From positions 2,352,501 through 2,416,500 of the forward strand of contig NZ_CP088149.1 in the NCBI RefSeq assembly GCF_002845275.2: DNA of 64,000 nt, read 5' to 3'. The notes beneath the pieces are model-generated. The model worked only from the letters and a program-made list of their open reading frames with translations. It ran no database searches and had not been told where the DNA came from. Below are positions 18,148 through 28,700 of this stretch, one piece after another (positions within the stretch are counted from its first letter, which is position 1; each line of letters begins with the position of its first letter). The DNA is from Pseudomonas sp. S06B 330. GTDB taxonomy: Bacteria > Pseudomonadota > Gammaproteobacteria > Pseudomonadales > Pseudomonadaceae. Position numbers and translations under genes: made by a program.

Positions 18148-18860
18148 AAGCTGACTTGCGGCGCCACTATTTCTGGCGGTTCGGACAACGTCATCATCGG
18201 CGGCGGCACCTACCGTTACCTGCCGGTGGACGATGAAATTCCCAAATGGCTGCGCACCACCGTGGATGTATTGATGGCCATTGCCGGTGCGGCCGGTGGC
18301 ATCGCCCAGCTGATCAAGGCCGGTACCCAGGCCGGCATGAAAGCGGTCATGCCCTGCGCCTTGAAGTTCACCGCAGGCTTCGTCGCCGGTGAGGTGGCCA
18401 GTCGTTACGTGGTCGAACCGGTAGCGCGCAAGGCCATCGGTGGCCTGGTTGGCAACCCGGTCGATCTCACCACCGGCCGCAAACTGATCCCAGATGAAAT
18501 CGACTTCAGCCTGCCGGGCCTGATGCCCATCGAGTGGTCGCGCTTCTACGCCAGCGACCTGAGCGTCGACAGCATGCTTGGCCGTGGCTGGGTGTTGCCT
18601 TGGGAGCAGAGCCTGCGCCGGCGCGGCAGCTTCATCTACCTCACCGACAACCAGGGCCGGGAAGTCCCGTTCGTCACTCTGCAACCGGGCGAGCGCATCT
18701 ACAACCCGCACGAACAGGTGTACTTGGTGTGCACCGAGGGCGGCCACTACATTCTGCAGACGCTGGACAACCTGTTCTTCTACTTCGGTGAAGTGCCGGA
18801 CGACAGCAGTCGGAGATCAACGGCAAAACTGAGCAGAAGCGCTTTCTTTGGCAAGGGCTG
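18148..18860 (+). pseudogene. displaced PAAR/Rhs N-terminal fragment ending at the recurrent deletion junction
   Basis: This starts inside the PAAR domain at the equivalent of Rhs residue 132 (LTCGATISGGSDNVII). It continues through the second hydrophobic region and the first Rhs strands to [10 protein letters not shown]. At about 18805 it joins, one base out of phase, to GCAGTCGGAGATCAACGG of the Rhs C-terminal part. The N-terminal frame then runs on as out-of-frame residues to 19014. There is no prePAAR or complete PAAR. It is nearly identical to 38172-38884. Confidence 0.85.
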
Positions 18861-18863
18861 CGG

Positions 18864-19706
18864 ATGCTGCGGGAGGAGACGCCGGAGCAGAGCAGTTTGT
18901 ACCTCTACGAGCCGGGTAGCTATGCGCCGCTGGCGCGTGTCGATCAAGTCGAGGGCGAAGAGCAAAAGCTGTATTACTTCCATACCGATCAGATCGGTAC
19001 GCCGCTGGAGATGACCAACTGTGATGGAGAGATCGTTTGGCAGGCCACCTATCGGTCCTGGGGAACGATTGAGCAGTTGGCAGTCAATGAGGTCGAGCAA
19101 AACCTAAGGTTTCAGGGGCAGTACTTTGACGACGAGACTGGGCTGCACTACAACACGTTTCGGTATTACGATCCGGAGGTGGGGCGGTTTGTAACGCAGG
19201 ATCCAATTGGGTTGGAGGGAGGAAGCAATCTCTATCAATACGCTCCTGAGCCCCATGGCTGGGTAGATCCGTTAGGATTATCATGTGGCAAACTGCATGA
19301 TAAGGTCATTGCGGAAGCGAACCAGGTGGCAGCACCTGGAGGTAAAATTACTGCACAACAAGCAGCAACTTTGAAAGGAAACTTGCCAGTTGTGCAGCGC
19401 CGTAGTGCCTTCCAGAATCAGGTGGCCCGAAAAGAGTTTGTTCGAGATCAAGACTACTTAATGAAACAGTGGGAGGTTAATACAGGGCGAGTTTGGCCAG
19501 AAGGGGCAACACCTCATCATGTAATTCCCTTGGAGAGTGGAGGTGCCAACAAGTGGTGGAATCTTATGCCGACGAGAGGAAGGCTGCCTAATCACTCGCT
19601 TCCTGGAATACCTGGGCCACACGCTGCAGGTGGAGTATTAAGAACAACTATCCAGCAGAGCAGAAAGGCCTTGCCGCCGGGTACGATAACAGATATGAGG
19701 GGTTGA
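18864..19706 (+). CDS. orphan Rhs C-terminus with HNH-type nuclease tip
   Basis: This 280-residue frame starts [20 protein letters not shown], retains the last Rhs strands and the [18 protein letters not shown] cleavage motif, then a tip of about 150 residues. The tip has [21 protein letters not shown] and LPNHSLPG, an HNH-like H-H...N...H arrangement. It is one frame away from the upstream N-terminal fragment. The ribosome site before 18864 is weak, so expression is doubtful unless recombined into the head gene. Immunity follows after 1 bp. Confidence 0.8.
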   Translation: MLREETPEQSSLYLYEPGSYAPLARVDQVEGEEQKLYYFHTDQIGTPLEMTNCDGEIVWQATYRSWGTIEQLAVNEVEQNLRFQGQYFDDETGLHYNTFRYYDPEVGRFVTQDPIGLEGGSNLYQYAPEPHGWVDPLGLSCGKLHDKVIAEANQVAAPGGKITAQQAATLKGNLPVVQRRSAFQNQVARKEFVRDQDYLMKQWEVNTGRVWPEGATPHHVIPLESGGANKWWNLMPTRGRLPNHSLPGIPGPHAAGGVLRTTIQQSRKALPPGTITDMRG

Positions 19707-19707
19707 T

Positions 19708-20187
19708 ATGTTAGATGCTGAAAAATTGGTTGATGATATAGCGCGTGCCAGATTTTTCTCCAGGATGGGTTGTGCTCCTGATTTAAATGAAGGGGTGATT
19801 TATGTGGAGAGCGTGTTTAAAGTTTTTGTTGAGCCAGAAGAGTCAGATTTTCATGGGGTCTATAAAGATCTTGAATGGTTACCGACTACTCCTACTCAAG
19901 AAGATCCTTTCAATTCGTTCCCTAAAGCTCCTAAAGCTCTAGTTGAGCTTAGACTTAAAGTTAGTAAGGCAGTTATGCAGTCGATTAAAGAAGTGCCAAA
20001 GGAAAAATTTATTGCGGGTGCACATGATTTTAGTGTGGCTGCACGAAATGCAGCTTGTTTTGCATTTCGACAATACGTGTCTGAGTGCTACTATGGAAGT
20101 GGCAGCGTTTGGTCAAGGGTGATTGATCTTTACTTTTCCGGGAGATGGCCTGTGGGGTATTCAAAGGATAAGCTGATTGTTATTTAG
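19708..20187 (+). CDS. immunity protein for the HNH tip
   Basis: The 159-residue soluble protein (MLDAEKLVDDIARARFFSRM) begins one base after the toxin stop. It contains VFKVFVEPEESDFHGVYKDL and a helical C-terminal half. Its AT content matches the tip. Family not recognised; assigned by position. Confidence 0.7.
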   Translation: MLDAEKLVDDIARARFFSRMGCAPDLNEGVIYVESVFKVFVEPEESDFHGVYKDLEWLPTTPTQEDPFNSFPKAPKALVELRLKVSKAVMQSIKEVPKEKFIAGAHDFSVAARNAACFAFRQYVSECYYGSGSVWSRVIDLYFSGRWPVGYSKDKLIVI

Positions 20188-20598
20188 GTTGTTGTGAGCT
20201 TCGCTTTGTAGATCTGTTGTTAAGTCTGGTTTTTGCGGATTGCGGGGTAGGCTTTTGCTTGTTGTTAATGAGGAGTTTCATGTTAATTGATTTGGATCGG
20301 TTCTGCTTGAAATTGGAGTAGCCGCGAGTCAGGGTAACTGATTTAGGGGGGGGGGGCTGTTTGTTGGAGTTTTATTGATTGATGTCACGAGTGAGCTACA
20401 TTGTTGTGCCGGTAACACCAGGGATGAGTTGGTGTTGAAGGTCTCGGAATGGTGTGTAAGTTTTAGTCGTTGGGCATGTTTTTATATTTGAGATATTTCT
20501 TTAGGTTGGACGAACGCAATGCTCATGCGACTATCTACACCTATAGATTTTATTTTTAAGTGGCGAAGCTGTTGGGCGGTCAATAATTAGGTGGAACT
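20188..20598. other. gap without gene, contains an 11-G run
   Basis: No frame of substance is present. A homopolymer of eleven G lies at 20346-20356. The gap separates the HNH immunity gene from an orphan SUKH gene. Confidence 0.5.
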
Positions 20599-21117
20599 AT
20601 GCCGATTGTATATAAAGCTGGCCTAAGTGATTCTGAGGTAAATGCAGTTGAGTCTGCGCTGAATGTAACGCTGCCTGATAGCTATAGGCAGTTACTAAAG
20701 CGTATGAATGGTTTTTATTTGACTGAGCCAGATTACGGTCAATTGCCGTTGCCAGCTATTGATGAGGGTGTTATCAGCTTTGACCGACTTTTTGGGGTCG
20801 TTCCGGATGAGGAGTGTAACGATTTGGTTGGTTTCAATAGTGGATTTATTGACGAGTTGAGCTTCATAAAAGGCGTGTTTGCCATTGGCGAGGATGGGGG
20901 TGGGAATCCCTATGTACTGATAAGTGAGCCCGGCCGGGAAGGTGTTTATTACTGGGATCGAACTCACTTGCATGAAGGGGGCTCAGTTAATAAATATGAC
21001 ATCGCGGAGCAGGATGAGTGTGGTCACCTGTATTTGGTTGCAAAAGATATTGAAGGGTTGTTTGATACGCTCGTCTCTTCCCTTGGTGGAGATGTAGCTA
21101 TGGTTGAGGAAGCGTGA
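20599..21117 (+). CDS. orphan SUKH (SMI1/KNR4) immunity protein
   Basis: The 172-residue protein has the SUKH core VESALNVTLPDSYRQLLKRM near residues 18-37, with NGFYL and later GVFAIGEDGGGNPYVLISEP, the usual G.D..GN.Y pattern. AGGTGGA lies upstream of the ATG. No toxin tip precedes it, so it is an orphan, as at 15391. Confidence 0.85.
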   Translation: MPIVYKAGLSDSEVNAVESALNVTLPDSYRQLLKRMNGFYLTEPDYGQLPLPAIDEGVISFDRLFGVVPDEECNDLVGFNSGFIDELSFIKGVFAIGEDGGGNPYVLISEPGREGVYYWDRTHLHEGGSVNKYDIAEQDECGHLYLVAKDIEGLFDTLVSSLGGDVAMVEEA

Positions 21118-21403
21118 TTTTGACCGGTTTCGTTAAAATCGGCATGCGGCGAGAGTTTGCTTAAGTTCGGAGAGTGTTCCTGCGTCGTCGACCGCTAATT
21201 GGTGGTGTTGGGGGTTAACTGTACAAATATGGCGCAGGCCTTATGCGCACCGTTCGCTAAGTCTGGCAATATACGGTGTGCTTTTGCGAGTTAAGTTGGT
21301 TGGTGAAACTAGAAGTCGGTGTTTTTTGATTGCTGGTTGCGGGGGTGTAAGTTATTTTTACGTCTCGAATGCGGCTGGTCTTTAAAAGTTTGGAGTAAGT
21401 CAG

Positions 21404-21428
21404 TGAGGCGGTTTTCGCCTCATTTTTT
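21404..21428 (+). terminator. rho-independent terminator
   Basis: TGAGGCG (21404-21410) pairs with CGCCTCA (21416-21422) across a five-base loop, followed by six T. It lies about 290 bp after the SUKH gene and just before the next Rhs fragment, so it should separate array transcripts. The rest of 21118-21488 shows nothing else I can support. Confidence 0.75.
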
Positions 21429-21488
21429 GTCATAAAGTCCACTCCAGGCTTGATATCTAGCTGGCTGCCAACTCGTAATGAAATAACA

Positions 21489-21639
21489 GGCCGCAAACTG
21501 ATCCCCGACGAAATCGACTTCAGCCTGCCGGGCCTGATGCCGATCGAATGGTCGCGCTTCTACGCCAGCGACCTAGGGCCGTGAAATCCCGTTCGTCACC
21601 CTGCAACCGGGCGAGCGCATCTACAACCCGCACGAACAG
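21489..21639 (+). pseudogene. 5' scar of displaced Rhs unit
   Basis: The Rhs homology begins at GGCCGCAAACTGATCCC (TGRKLIPDEIDF) and reaches SRFYASDL. About 95 bases are then missing, joining GACCT to AGGGCCGTGAAATCCC. The join shifts the frame and meets TGA, so this 5' part is not translated together with the long frame that follows. Confidence 0.75.
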
Positions 21640-24600
21640 GTGTACCTGGTGTGCACCGAGGGCGGCCACTACCTTCTGCAGACGCTGGACAATCTGTTCT
21701 TCTACTTCGGTGAAGTGCCGGACGACGACAGTCAGGTGCCGCTGCAGCGCATCGAAAATGCCCTCGGCCACTTTCTGCATTTCACCCGCACCGAGCAAGG
21801 CACGCTGACCGACATCAGCGCCACTGGCGGCACGCGCGTGCACCTGCACTACGACCACCCGCTGGGTCGCCTTACCGACATCAAGCGCGTGGTCAACAAC
21901 CAGGCGGTCGAAACCCTGACCCAGTACCGCTATGACGAGCAGGGTCAGCTCAGCACGGTGATCAACCGCAACGGCAACACCGTGCCCAGCTTCAGCTACG
22001 CCGACGGGGTGATGGTGACCCACAGCAACGCGTTGGGCCTGGGTTGTCATTACCGCTGGGAAACCCTCGGCGGCCAGCCACGGGTGGTCGAGCACTGGAC
22101 CAGCGACGGCGAGCACTTCCACTTTCGCTACGACCTTGAAGGGCGCACCAGCTGGGCGACCGATGTGCTTGGTCGCGAACTCGAGGTGCACTACAACGCT
22201 GACCATCGAGTGATCGCCAGCCGCGACTATGGCGGCGAACGTTACGCGATTGACCTGGACGACAACGGCAACATGGTCGGCCTAAGTTTGCCGGACGGCA
22301 ATCGGCTCAGCTTCACGTACGACGAATTTGCCCGTTTGCTCGAAGAGACGGACCCACTGGGCCGCAAGATCGCCTACGAATACCACCACCTGACCACTCT
22401 GGTGACCAAGGCCAGCTACCCGGACGGCAGCACCTGGCAGGCTCGTTACGACGACAAGGGCAACCTGCTTGCCGAAACCGATGCCCTGGGCCAGCTCACT
22501 GAGTATCTGAACAGCGACGATGGCTTGCCGCACACCGTCATCGATGCCAACCACAAAGCCAAATACCTGTGGTGGAACACCCTGGCCCAGGTCGAACGCT
22601 ATCAGGACTGTTCGGGCAAAAGCACCCGCTATCGCTACGATGAGCGCCAGCATCTGGTGGCAGTGACCGATGCGCTGAACCAGACCACTACCCTGGAGCG
22701 CAAGGCAGACGGTGAAGTACTGCGCATCAATCATCCGGACGGCAGCGCGGAAAGCTTTACGTACAACGTCTATGGCCAGGTGCTCAGCCACGCCGACGGT
22801 AAAGGCCAGATCACACGCCTGTTGCGCACCGCACGTGGCTTGCCGAGCAGCCGTCAGGACGCCAAAGGCCAACGCATTGCTTACGAGTACGACAAGGCCT
22901 TGCGCCTGACGGCGTTGGTCAATGAAAACAACGCCACCTACAGCTTTGCCTACGATGCCTCGGATCGGCTGAGCGAAGAGGTGCGGGTGGATAACCTGAC
23001 CCGACGTTTCAGCTACAACGAGGGCGGTCACCTGACCCGCGTTGATGAAATCGGTTATGGCGAACGAGGCGAGCGTCCGGAGCGCAGTACGGTATTTGAA
23101 CGTGATGCGATTGGCCGCTTGCTGGCCAAACTCAACAACGATGCGCGGCAGGAGTATGAGTACGACGACGCTGATCGACTGCTGAGCATTCAGCGCCAGC
23201 CAACCGCTGTTGGCAAGCGATTAGGTATTACTGAAGAAAAGCTCGAATACACCTACGACCTGCTGGGCCGGCTGACTCAGGAAATCACTTCCGATGGAGC
23301 ACTGAGTTACGAGTACGACCCGCTCAGCAACCTGACCACGCTGACCTTGCCGGACGGACGCAAGGTCAACCATTTGTATTACGGCAGTGGGCACCTGCAC
23401 CAGTTGAACCTGGATGGTCAGGTGATCAGCGATATGGAGCGCGATGACCTGCACCGCGAGGTGTATCGCACGCAGGGTAAGTTGACCAGTTGCTTCGGTT
23501 ATGACGCGATGGGGCGCAAGGCGTGGCAGTTTGCTTCGACCTTACCTGCCGAAAAGCTTTCGCAGGTGCATAACGCCGGGATCAATACCTCGTTGCTGGT
23601 GGAGCATGCATACAACCCGATTCACCGGCGTTATCAGTACGACCCGGCCGGGGAATTGGTACGCACGCTGGACAAGTTGCGTGGCGAGACCAAGTACGAG
23701 TACGAGGCCAACGGTCAATTACATAGCCGCGATACCGGTTCGCTGGTGAGTAGTGAGGAGTTCCGTTACGACGCCGCGGCCAACCGGTTGAACTTCAATA
23801 CCAGCCAGTTCGACAAGGTCAAGGACAACCGCATCAGGCAGTGGCGTGATCAGGAATACAGCTATGATGCCTGGGGCAATCTGATCGAGAAACGCAGCGG
23901 TCTGAGCCAGTTGCAGCACTTCAGTTATGACGCTGAAAACCGCTTGGTCAAAGCGGAGACACTGATCAACGGCAAGCTCGAAAGTGTGGGTGAGTATCGC
24001 TACGACAGCCTTGGGCGGCGGGTGGCGAAGCAGTCGGAGATCAACGGCAAAACTGAGCAGAAGCGCTTTCTTTGGCAAGGCCTGCGGATGCTGCGGGAAG
24101 AGACGCCGGAGCAGAGCAGTTTGTACCTCTACGAGCCGGGTAGCTATGCGCCACTGGCGCGTGTCGACCAGGCGGAGGGCGAAGAGCAAAAGCTGTATTA
24201 CTTCCATACCGATCAGATCGGCACGCCGCTGGAGCTGACCGACAGCGAGGGGGAGATCGTCTGGCAGGCGACGTATCGGTCTTGGGGCACGATAGAGCAG
24301 TTGGTGGTCAATGAAGTTGAGCAGAACCTGAGGTTTCAGGGGCAGTATTTTGACGACGAGACGGGGCTGCACTACAACACGTTTCGGTACTACGATCCTG
24401 AGGTGGGGCGGTTTGTTACACAGGACCCGATTGGACTGGATGGAGGGTTCAACCTTTATCGATACGTACCGAATCCAACGGGCTGGATGGATCCTTGGGG
24501 TTGGGCCTGCATTCCGAATAAAGTTGCAGGCACCGCTCGAGAAGCAAGAGTGGGTAGTAGGCTTGAGGCTACTTTTGGTAAGCAAAATGTTTTAAAAGAA

Positions 24601-24852
24601 CGTTACTTGAGGGACGCTAAAGGGAAGATTGTGAAAGGCCCGGACGGCACTGCACGGCGTGTGGACTTTGTAGTTAATCGTTCTGATGGAAGTTGGCAGC
24701 CAATTGAGGTCACTAGCAAAACAGCAGATAAAACGCTTCAGCTAATCAAGGAACAAGAAATACGTGAGGCTGGAGGGGTTTTTGTACGAGATCCTAAGAC
24801 CAAAGAGTTGGTCGAAGTTTCGGATATTTCTAGGTTAATAAGGGTAAAGTAA
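21640..24852 (+). CDS. displaced Rhs core with REase-like nuclease tip
   Basis: The 1070-residue frame begins at an internal GTG and covers almost the whole Rhs cage, up to the DPIGLDGGFNLYRYVPNP cleavage motif. The tip of about 125 residues has EARVGSRLEATFGKQNVLKE, RRVDFVVNRSDGSWQPIEVT, SKTADKTLQLIKEQEIREAG: D...(I)EVxSK matches a PD-(D/E)XK restriction-endonuclease-like fold with Q-rich helix. PAAR and the hydrophobic regions are absent. It is nearly identical in the cage to 25791-29234 and 34426-35976, which supports repeated tip exchange. Confidence 0.85.
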   Translation: MYLVCTEGGHYLLQTLDNLFFYFGEVPDDDSQVPLQRIENALGHFLHFTRTEQGTLTDISATGGTRVHLHYDHPLGRLTDIKRVVNNQAVETLTQYRYDEQGQLSTVINRNGNTVPSFSYADGVMVTHSNALGLGCHYRWETLGGQPRVVEHWTSDGEHFHFRYDLEGRTSWATDVLGRELEVHYNADHRVIASRDYGGERYAIDLDDNGNMVGLSLPDGNRLSFTYDEFARLLEETDPLGRKIAYEYHHLTTLVTKASYPDGSTWQARYDDKGNLLAETDALGQLTEYLNSDDGLPHTVIDANHKAKYLWWNTLAQVERYQDCSGKSTRYRYDERQHLVAVTDALNQTTTLERKADGEVLRINHPDGSAESFTYNVYGQVLSHADGKGQITRLLRTARGLPSSRQDAKGQRIAYEYDKALRLTALVNENNATYSFAYDASDRLSEEVRVDNLTRRFSYNEGGHLTRVDEIGYGERGERPERSTVFERDAIGRLLAKLNNDARQEYEYDDADRLLSIQRQPTAVGKRLGITEEKLEYTYDLLGRLTQEITSDGALSYEYDPLSNLTTLTLPDGRKVNHLYYGSGHLHQLNLDGQVISDMERDDLHREVYRTQGKLTSCFGYDAMGRKAWQFASTLPAEKLSQVHNAGINTSLLVEHAYNPIHRRYQYDPAGELVRTLDKLRGETKYEYEANGQLHSRDTGSLVSSEEFRYDAAANRLNFNTSQFDKVKDNRIRQWRDQEYSYDAWGNLIEKRSGLSQLQHFSYDAENRLVKAETLINGKLESVGEYRYDSLGRRVAKQSEINGKTEQKRFLWQGLRMLREETPEQSSLYLYEPGSYAPLARVDQAEGEEQKLYYFHTDQIGTPLELTDSEGEIVWQATYRSWGTIEQLVVNEVEQNLRFQGQYFDDETGLHYNTFRYYDPEVGRFVTQDPIGLDGGFNLYRYVPNPTGWMDPWGWACIPNKVAGTAREARVGSRLEATFGKQNVLKERYLRDAKGKIVKGPDGTARRVDFVVNRSDGSWQPIEVTSKTADKTLQLIKEQEIREAGGVFVRDPKTKELVEVSDISRLIRVK

Positions 24853-25169
24853 TGGTAGACTTCACAAAGTACAGTGTTCCAATGTTATATAGTAGAAACA
24901 AAAATTTAGAGTATAAGCAGCACATCATAGAGTCATCAACAGCATTGCTAGGTTTTTTGTGGCGTGAGGGGGTGATAGTAAATAATCCATTTGATGATGC
25001 CGGTAATTTGAAAATGGACTTCATTTTGAAACTTTCAGATCTCAGCCCGGAAGGAGTAGAGCTTTTTAAAAAAGCAATACCAATGTGGCTTCAGAAAAAT
25101 GATCGCGGAGGTGACCGATCAGATGTGGGGGGGTTAGAAAAAGAATTAAAAAAAATTAGGTCTATTTGA
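24852..25169 (+). CDS. immunity protein for the REase-like tip
   Basis: The 105-residue protein (MVDFTKYSVPMLYSRNKNLE) overlaps the toxin stop by one base (TAATG). It includes ALLGFLWREGVIVNNPFDDAG and a charged Lys-rich C-terminus. Soluble. It is read as the partner from the overlap; the family is not named here. Confidence 0.7.
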   Translation: MVDFTKYSVPMLYSRNKNLEYKQHIIESSTALLGFLWREGVIVNNPFDDAGNLKMDFILKLSDLSPEGVELFKKAIPMWLQKNDRGGDRSDVGGLEKELKKIRSI

Positions 25170-25198
25170 TTGGTTGGAGTCGGCCCGGAGTATTATTG

Positions 25199-25240
25199 TC
25201 AGATACTTTGGCCAAAATGAAAGGTCTAGGTATGTTTTAA
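25199..25240 (+). pseudogene. toxin C-terminal tail remnant, copy 1
   Basis: The frame reads SDTLAKMKGLGMF and stops. The same tail (SDALAKMKGLGL) occurs at 37228-37266, there directly before an Imm26-like gene. It is the end of a lost toxin. Here it is followed directly by a PAAR fragment and has no immunity gene. Confidence 0.6.
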
Positions 25241-25763
25241 TCCCCTTCCGGGACGATTGCGACTGCCTCACCGAATGTCTTCGTCAACAGCCGCAAGGCC
25301 GCCCGGGTCGAGAAAAGCCTGGGGGCATGCGACAAACATCCAGGCCCGGTGCAGATCGCCGAAGGCTCGACCAACGTCTTTATCAATAGCGTGGCCGCGG
25401 CGCGCAAGGGCGACAAGCTGACTTGCGGCGCCACTATTTCTGGCGGTTCGGACAACGTCATCATCGGCGGCGGCACCTACCGTTACCTGCCGGTGGACGA
25501 TGAAATTCCCAAATGGCTGCGCACCACCGTGGATGTGTTGATGGCCATTGCCGGTGCGGCCGGTGGCATCGCCCAGCTGATCAAGGCCGGCACCCAGGCC
25601 GGCATGAAAGCAGTCATGCCCTGCGCCTTGAAGTTCACCGCAGGCTTCGTCGCCGGTGAGGTGGCCAGTCGTTACGTGGTCGAACCGGTAGCGCGCAAGG
25701 CCATCGGTGGCCTGGTCGGCAACCCGGTCGATCTCACCACCGGCCGCAAACTGATCCCATGAT
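25241..25763 (+). pseudogene. displaced PAAR/hydrophobic N-terminal part of Rhs (frameshifted)
   Basis: Homology to the head gene begins at SPSGTIATASPNVFVNS (equivalent of residue 73), just after the stop of the toxin tail. It includes the full PAAR domain and second hydrophobic region. One extra base at GATCCCATGATG (other copies have GATCCCTGATG or GATCCCAGATG) shifts the frame near 25758. The first 72 residues, with prePAAR, are missing. The rest of the gene continues as 25791-29234. Confidence 0.8.
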
Positions 25764-25790
25764 GAAATCGACTTCAGCCTGCCGGGCCTG

Positions 25791-28700
25791 ATGCCCATCG
25801 AGTGGTCGCGCTTCTACGCCAGCGACCTGAGCGTCGACAGCATGCTTGGCCGTGGCTGGGTGTTGCCTTGGGAGCAGAGCCTGCGCCGGTGCGGCAGCTT
25901 CATCTACCTCACCGACAACCAGGGCCGGGAAGTCCCGTTCGTCACCCTGCAACCGGGCGAGCGCATCTACAACCCGCACGAACAGGTGTACCTGGTGTGC
26001 ACCGAGGGCGGCCACTACCTTCTGCAGACGCTGGACAACCTGTTCTTCTACTTCGGCGAAGTGCCGGACGACGACAGGCAGGTGCCGCTGCAGCGCATCG
26101 AAAATGCCCTCGGCCACTTCCTGCATTTCACCCGCACCGAGCAAGGCACGCTGACCGACATCAGCGCCACTGGCGGCACACGCGTGCACCTGCACTACGA
26201 CCACCCGCTGGGTCGCCTTACCGACATCAAACGCGTGGTCAACAACCAGGCGGTCGAAACCCTGACCCAGTACCGCTATGACGAGCAGGGTCAGCTCAGC
26301 ACGGTGATCAACCGCAACGGCGACACCGTGCGCAGCTTCAGCTACGCCGACGGGGTGATGGTGACCCACAGCAACGCGTTGGGCCTGGGTTGTCATTACC
26401 GCTGGGAAACCCTCGGCGGCCAGCCACGGGTGGTCGAGCACTGGACCAGCGACGGCGAGCACTTCCACTTTCGCTACGACCTTGAAGGGCGCACCAGCTG
26501 GGCGACCGATGTGCTTGGTCGCGAACTCGAGGTGCACTACAACGCTGACCATCGAGTGATCGCCAGCCGCGACTATGGCGGCGAACGTTACGCGATTGAC
26601 CTGGACGACAACGGCAACATGGTCGGCCTGGGTTTGCCGGACGGCAATCGGCTCAGCTTCACGTACGACGAATTTGCCCGTTTGCTCGAAGAGACGGACC
26701 CACTGGGCCGCAAGATCGCCTACGAATACCACCACCTGACCACCCTGGTGACCAAGGCCAGCTACCCGGACGGCAGCACCTGGCAGGCTCGTTACGACGA
26801 CAAGGGCAACCTGCTTGCCGAAACCGATGCCCTGGGCCAGCTCACTGAGTACCTGAACAGCGACGATGGCTTGCCGCACACCGTCATCGATGCCAACCAC
26901 AAAGCCAAATACCTGTGGTGGAACACCCTGGCCCAGGTCGAACGCTATCAGGACTGTTCGGGCAAAAGCACCCGCTATCGCTACGATGAGCGCCAGCATC
27001 TGGTGGCAGTGACCGATGCGCTGAACCAGACCACCACGTTGGAACGCAAGGCGGACGGTGAAGTACTGCGCATCAACCATCCGGACGGCAGCGCGGAAAG
27101 CTTTACGTACAACGTCTATGGCCAGGTGCTCAGCCACGCCGACGGTAAAGGCCAGATCACACGCCTGTTGCGCACCGCACGTGGCTTGCCGAGCAGCCGT
27201 CAGGACGCCAAAGGCCAACGCATTGCTTACGAGTACGACAAGGCCTTGCGCCTGACGGCGTTGGTCAATGAAAACAACGCCACCTACAGCTTTGCCTACG
27301 ATGCCTCGGATCGGCTGAGCGAAGAGGTGCGGGTGGACAACCTGACCCGACGTTTCAGCTACAACGAGGGCGGTCACCTGACCCGCGTTGATGAAATCGG
27401 GTATGGCGAGCGAGGTGAGCGTCCGGAGCGCAGCACGGTATTTGAACGTGATGCGATTGGCCGCTTGCTGGCCAAACTCAACAACGATGCGCGGCAGGAG
27501 TATGAGTACGACGACGCTGATCGACTGCTGAGCATTCAGCGCCAGCCAACCGCTGTTGGCAAGCGATTAGGTATTACTGAAGAAAAGCTCGAATACACCT
27601 ACGACCTGCTGGGCCGGCTGACTCAGGAAATCACTTCCGATGGAGCACTGAGTTACGAGTACGACCCGCTCAGCAACCTGACCACGCTGACCTTGCCGGA
27701 TGGACGCAAGGTCAACCATTTGTATTACGGCAGTGGGCACCTGCACCAGTTGAACCTGGATGGTCAGGTGATCAGCGATATGGAGCGCGATGACCTGCAC
27801 CGCGAGGTGTATCGCACCCAAGGCAGGCTAACCAGTTGCTTCGGTTATGACGCGATGGGGCGCAAGGCTTGGCAGTTTGCTTCGACCTTACCTGCCGAAA
27901 AGCTTTCGCAGGTGCATAACGCCGGGATCAATACCTCGTTGCTGGTGGAGCATGCATACAACCCGATTCACCGGCGTTATCAGTACGACCCGGCCGGGGA
28001 ATTGGTACGCACGCTGGACAAGTTGCGTGGCGAGACCAAGTACGAGTACGAGGCCAACGGTCAATTACATAGCCGCGATACCGGTTCGCTGGTGAGTAGT
28101 GAGGAGTTCCGTTACGACGCCGCGGCCAACCGGTTGAACTTCAATACCAGCCAGTTCGACAAGGTCAAGGACAACCGCATCAGGCAGTGGCGTGATCAGG
28201 AATACAGCTATGATGCCTGGGGCAATCTGATCGAGAAACGCAGCGGTCTGAGCCAGTTGCAGCACTTCAGTTATGACGCTGAAAACCGCTTGGTCAAAGC
28301 GGAGACACTGATCAACGGCAAGCTCGAAAGTGTGGGCGAGTATCGTTACGACAGCCTCGGGCGGCGGGTGGCCAAGCAGTCGGATATCAACGGCAAAACT
28401 GAGCAGAAGCGCTTTCTTTGGCAAGGGCTGCGGATGCTGCGGGAGGAGACGCCGGAGCAGAGCAGTTTGTATCTCTATGAGCCGGGTAGCTATGCGCCGC
28501 TGGCGCGTGTCGATCAAGCGGAGGGGGAGGAGCAGAAGGTTTACTACTTCCATACCGATCAGATCGGCACGCCGCTGGAGCTGACCGACAGCGAGGGGGA
28601 GATCGTCTGGCAGGCTTCTTATCGGTCTTGGGGGGCGTCAGAGCAGATTCTGCTCAATGGGATTGAGCAGAATCTACGCTTCCAAGGACAATATTTCGAT

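Noticed and set aside
20346..20356. Run of eleven G as a phase-variation tract.
   Set aside because: It lies in a gap without gene or visible promoter, so no switching target can be named.
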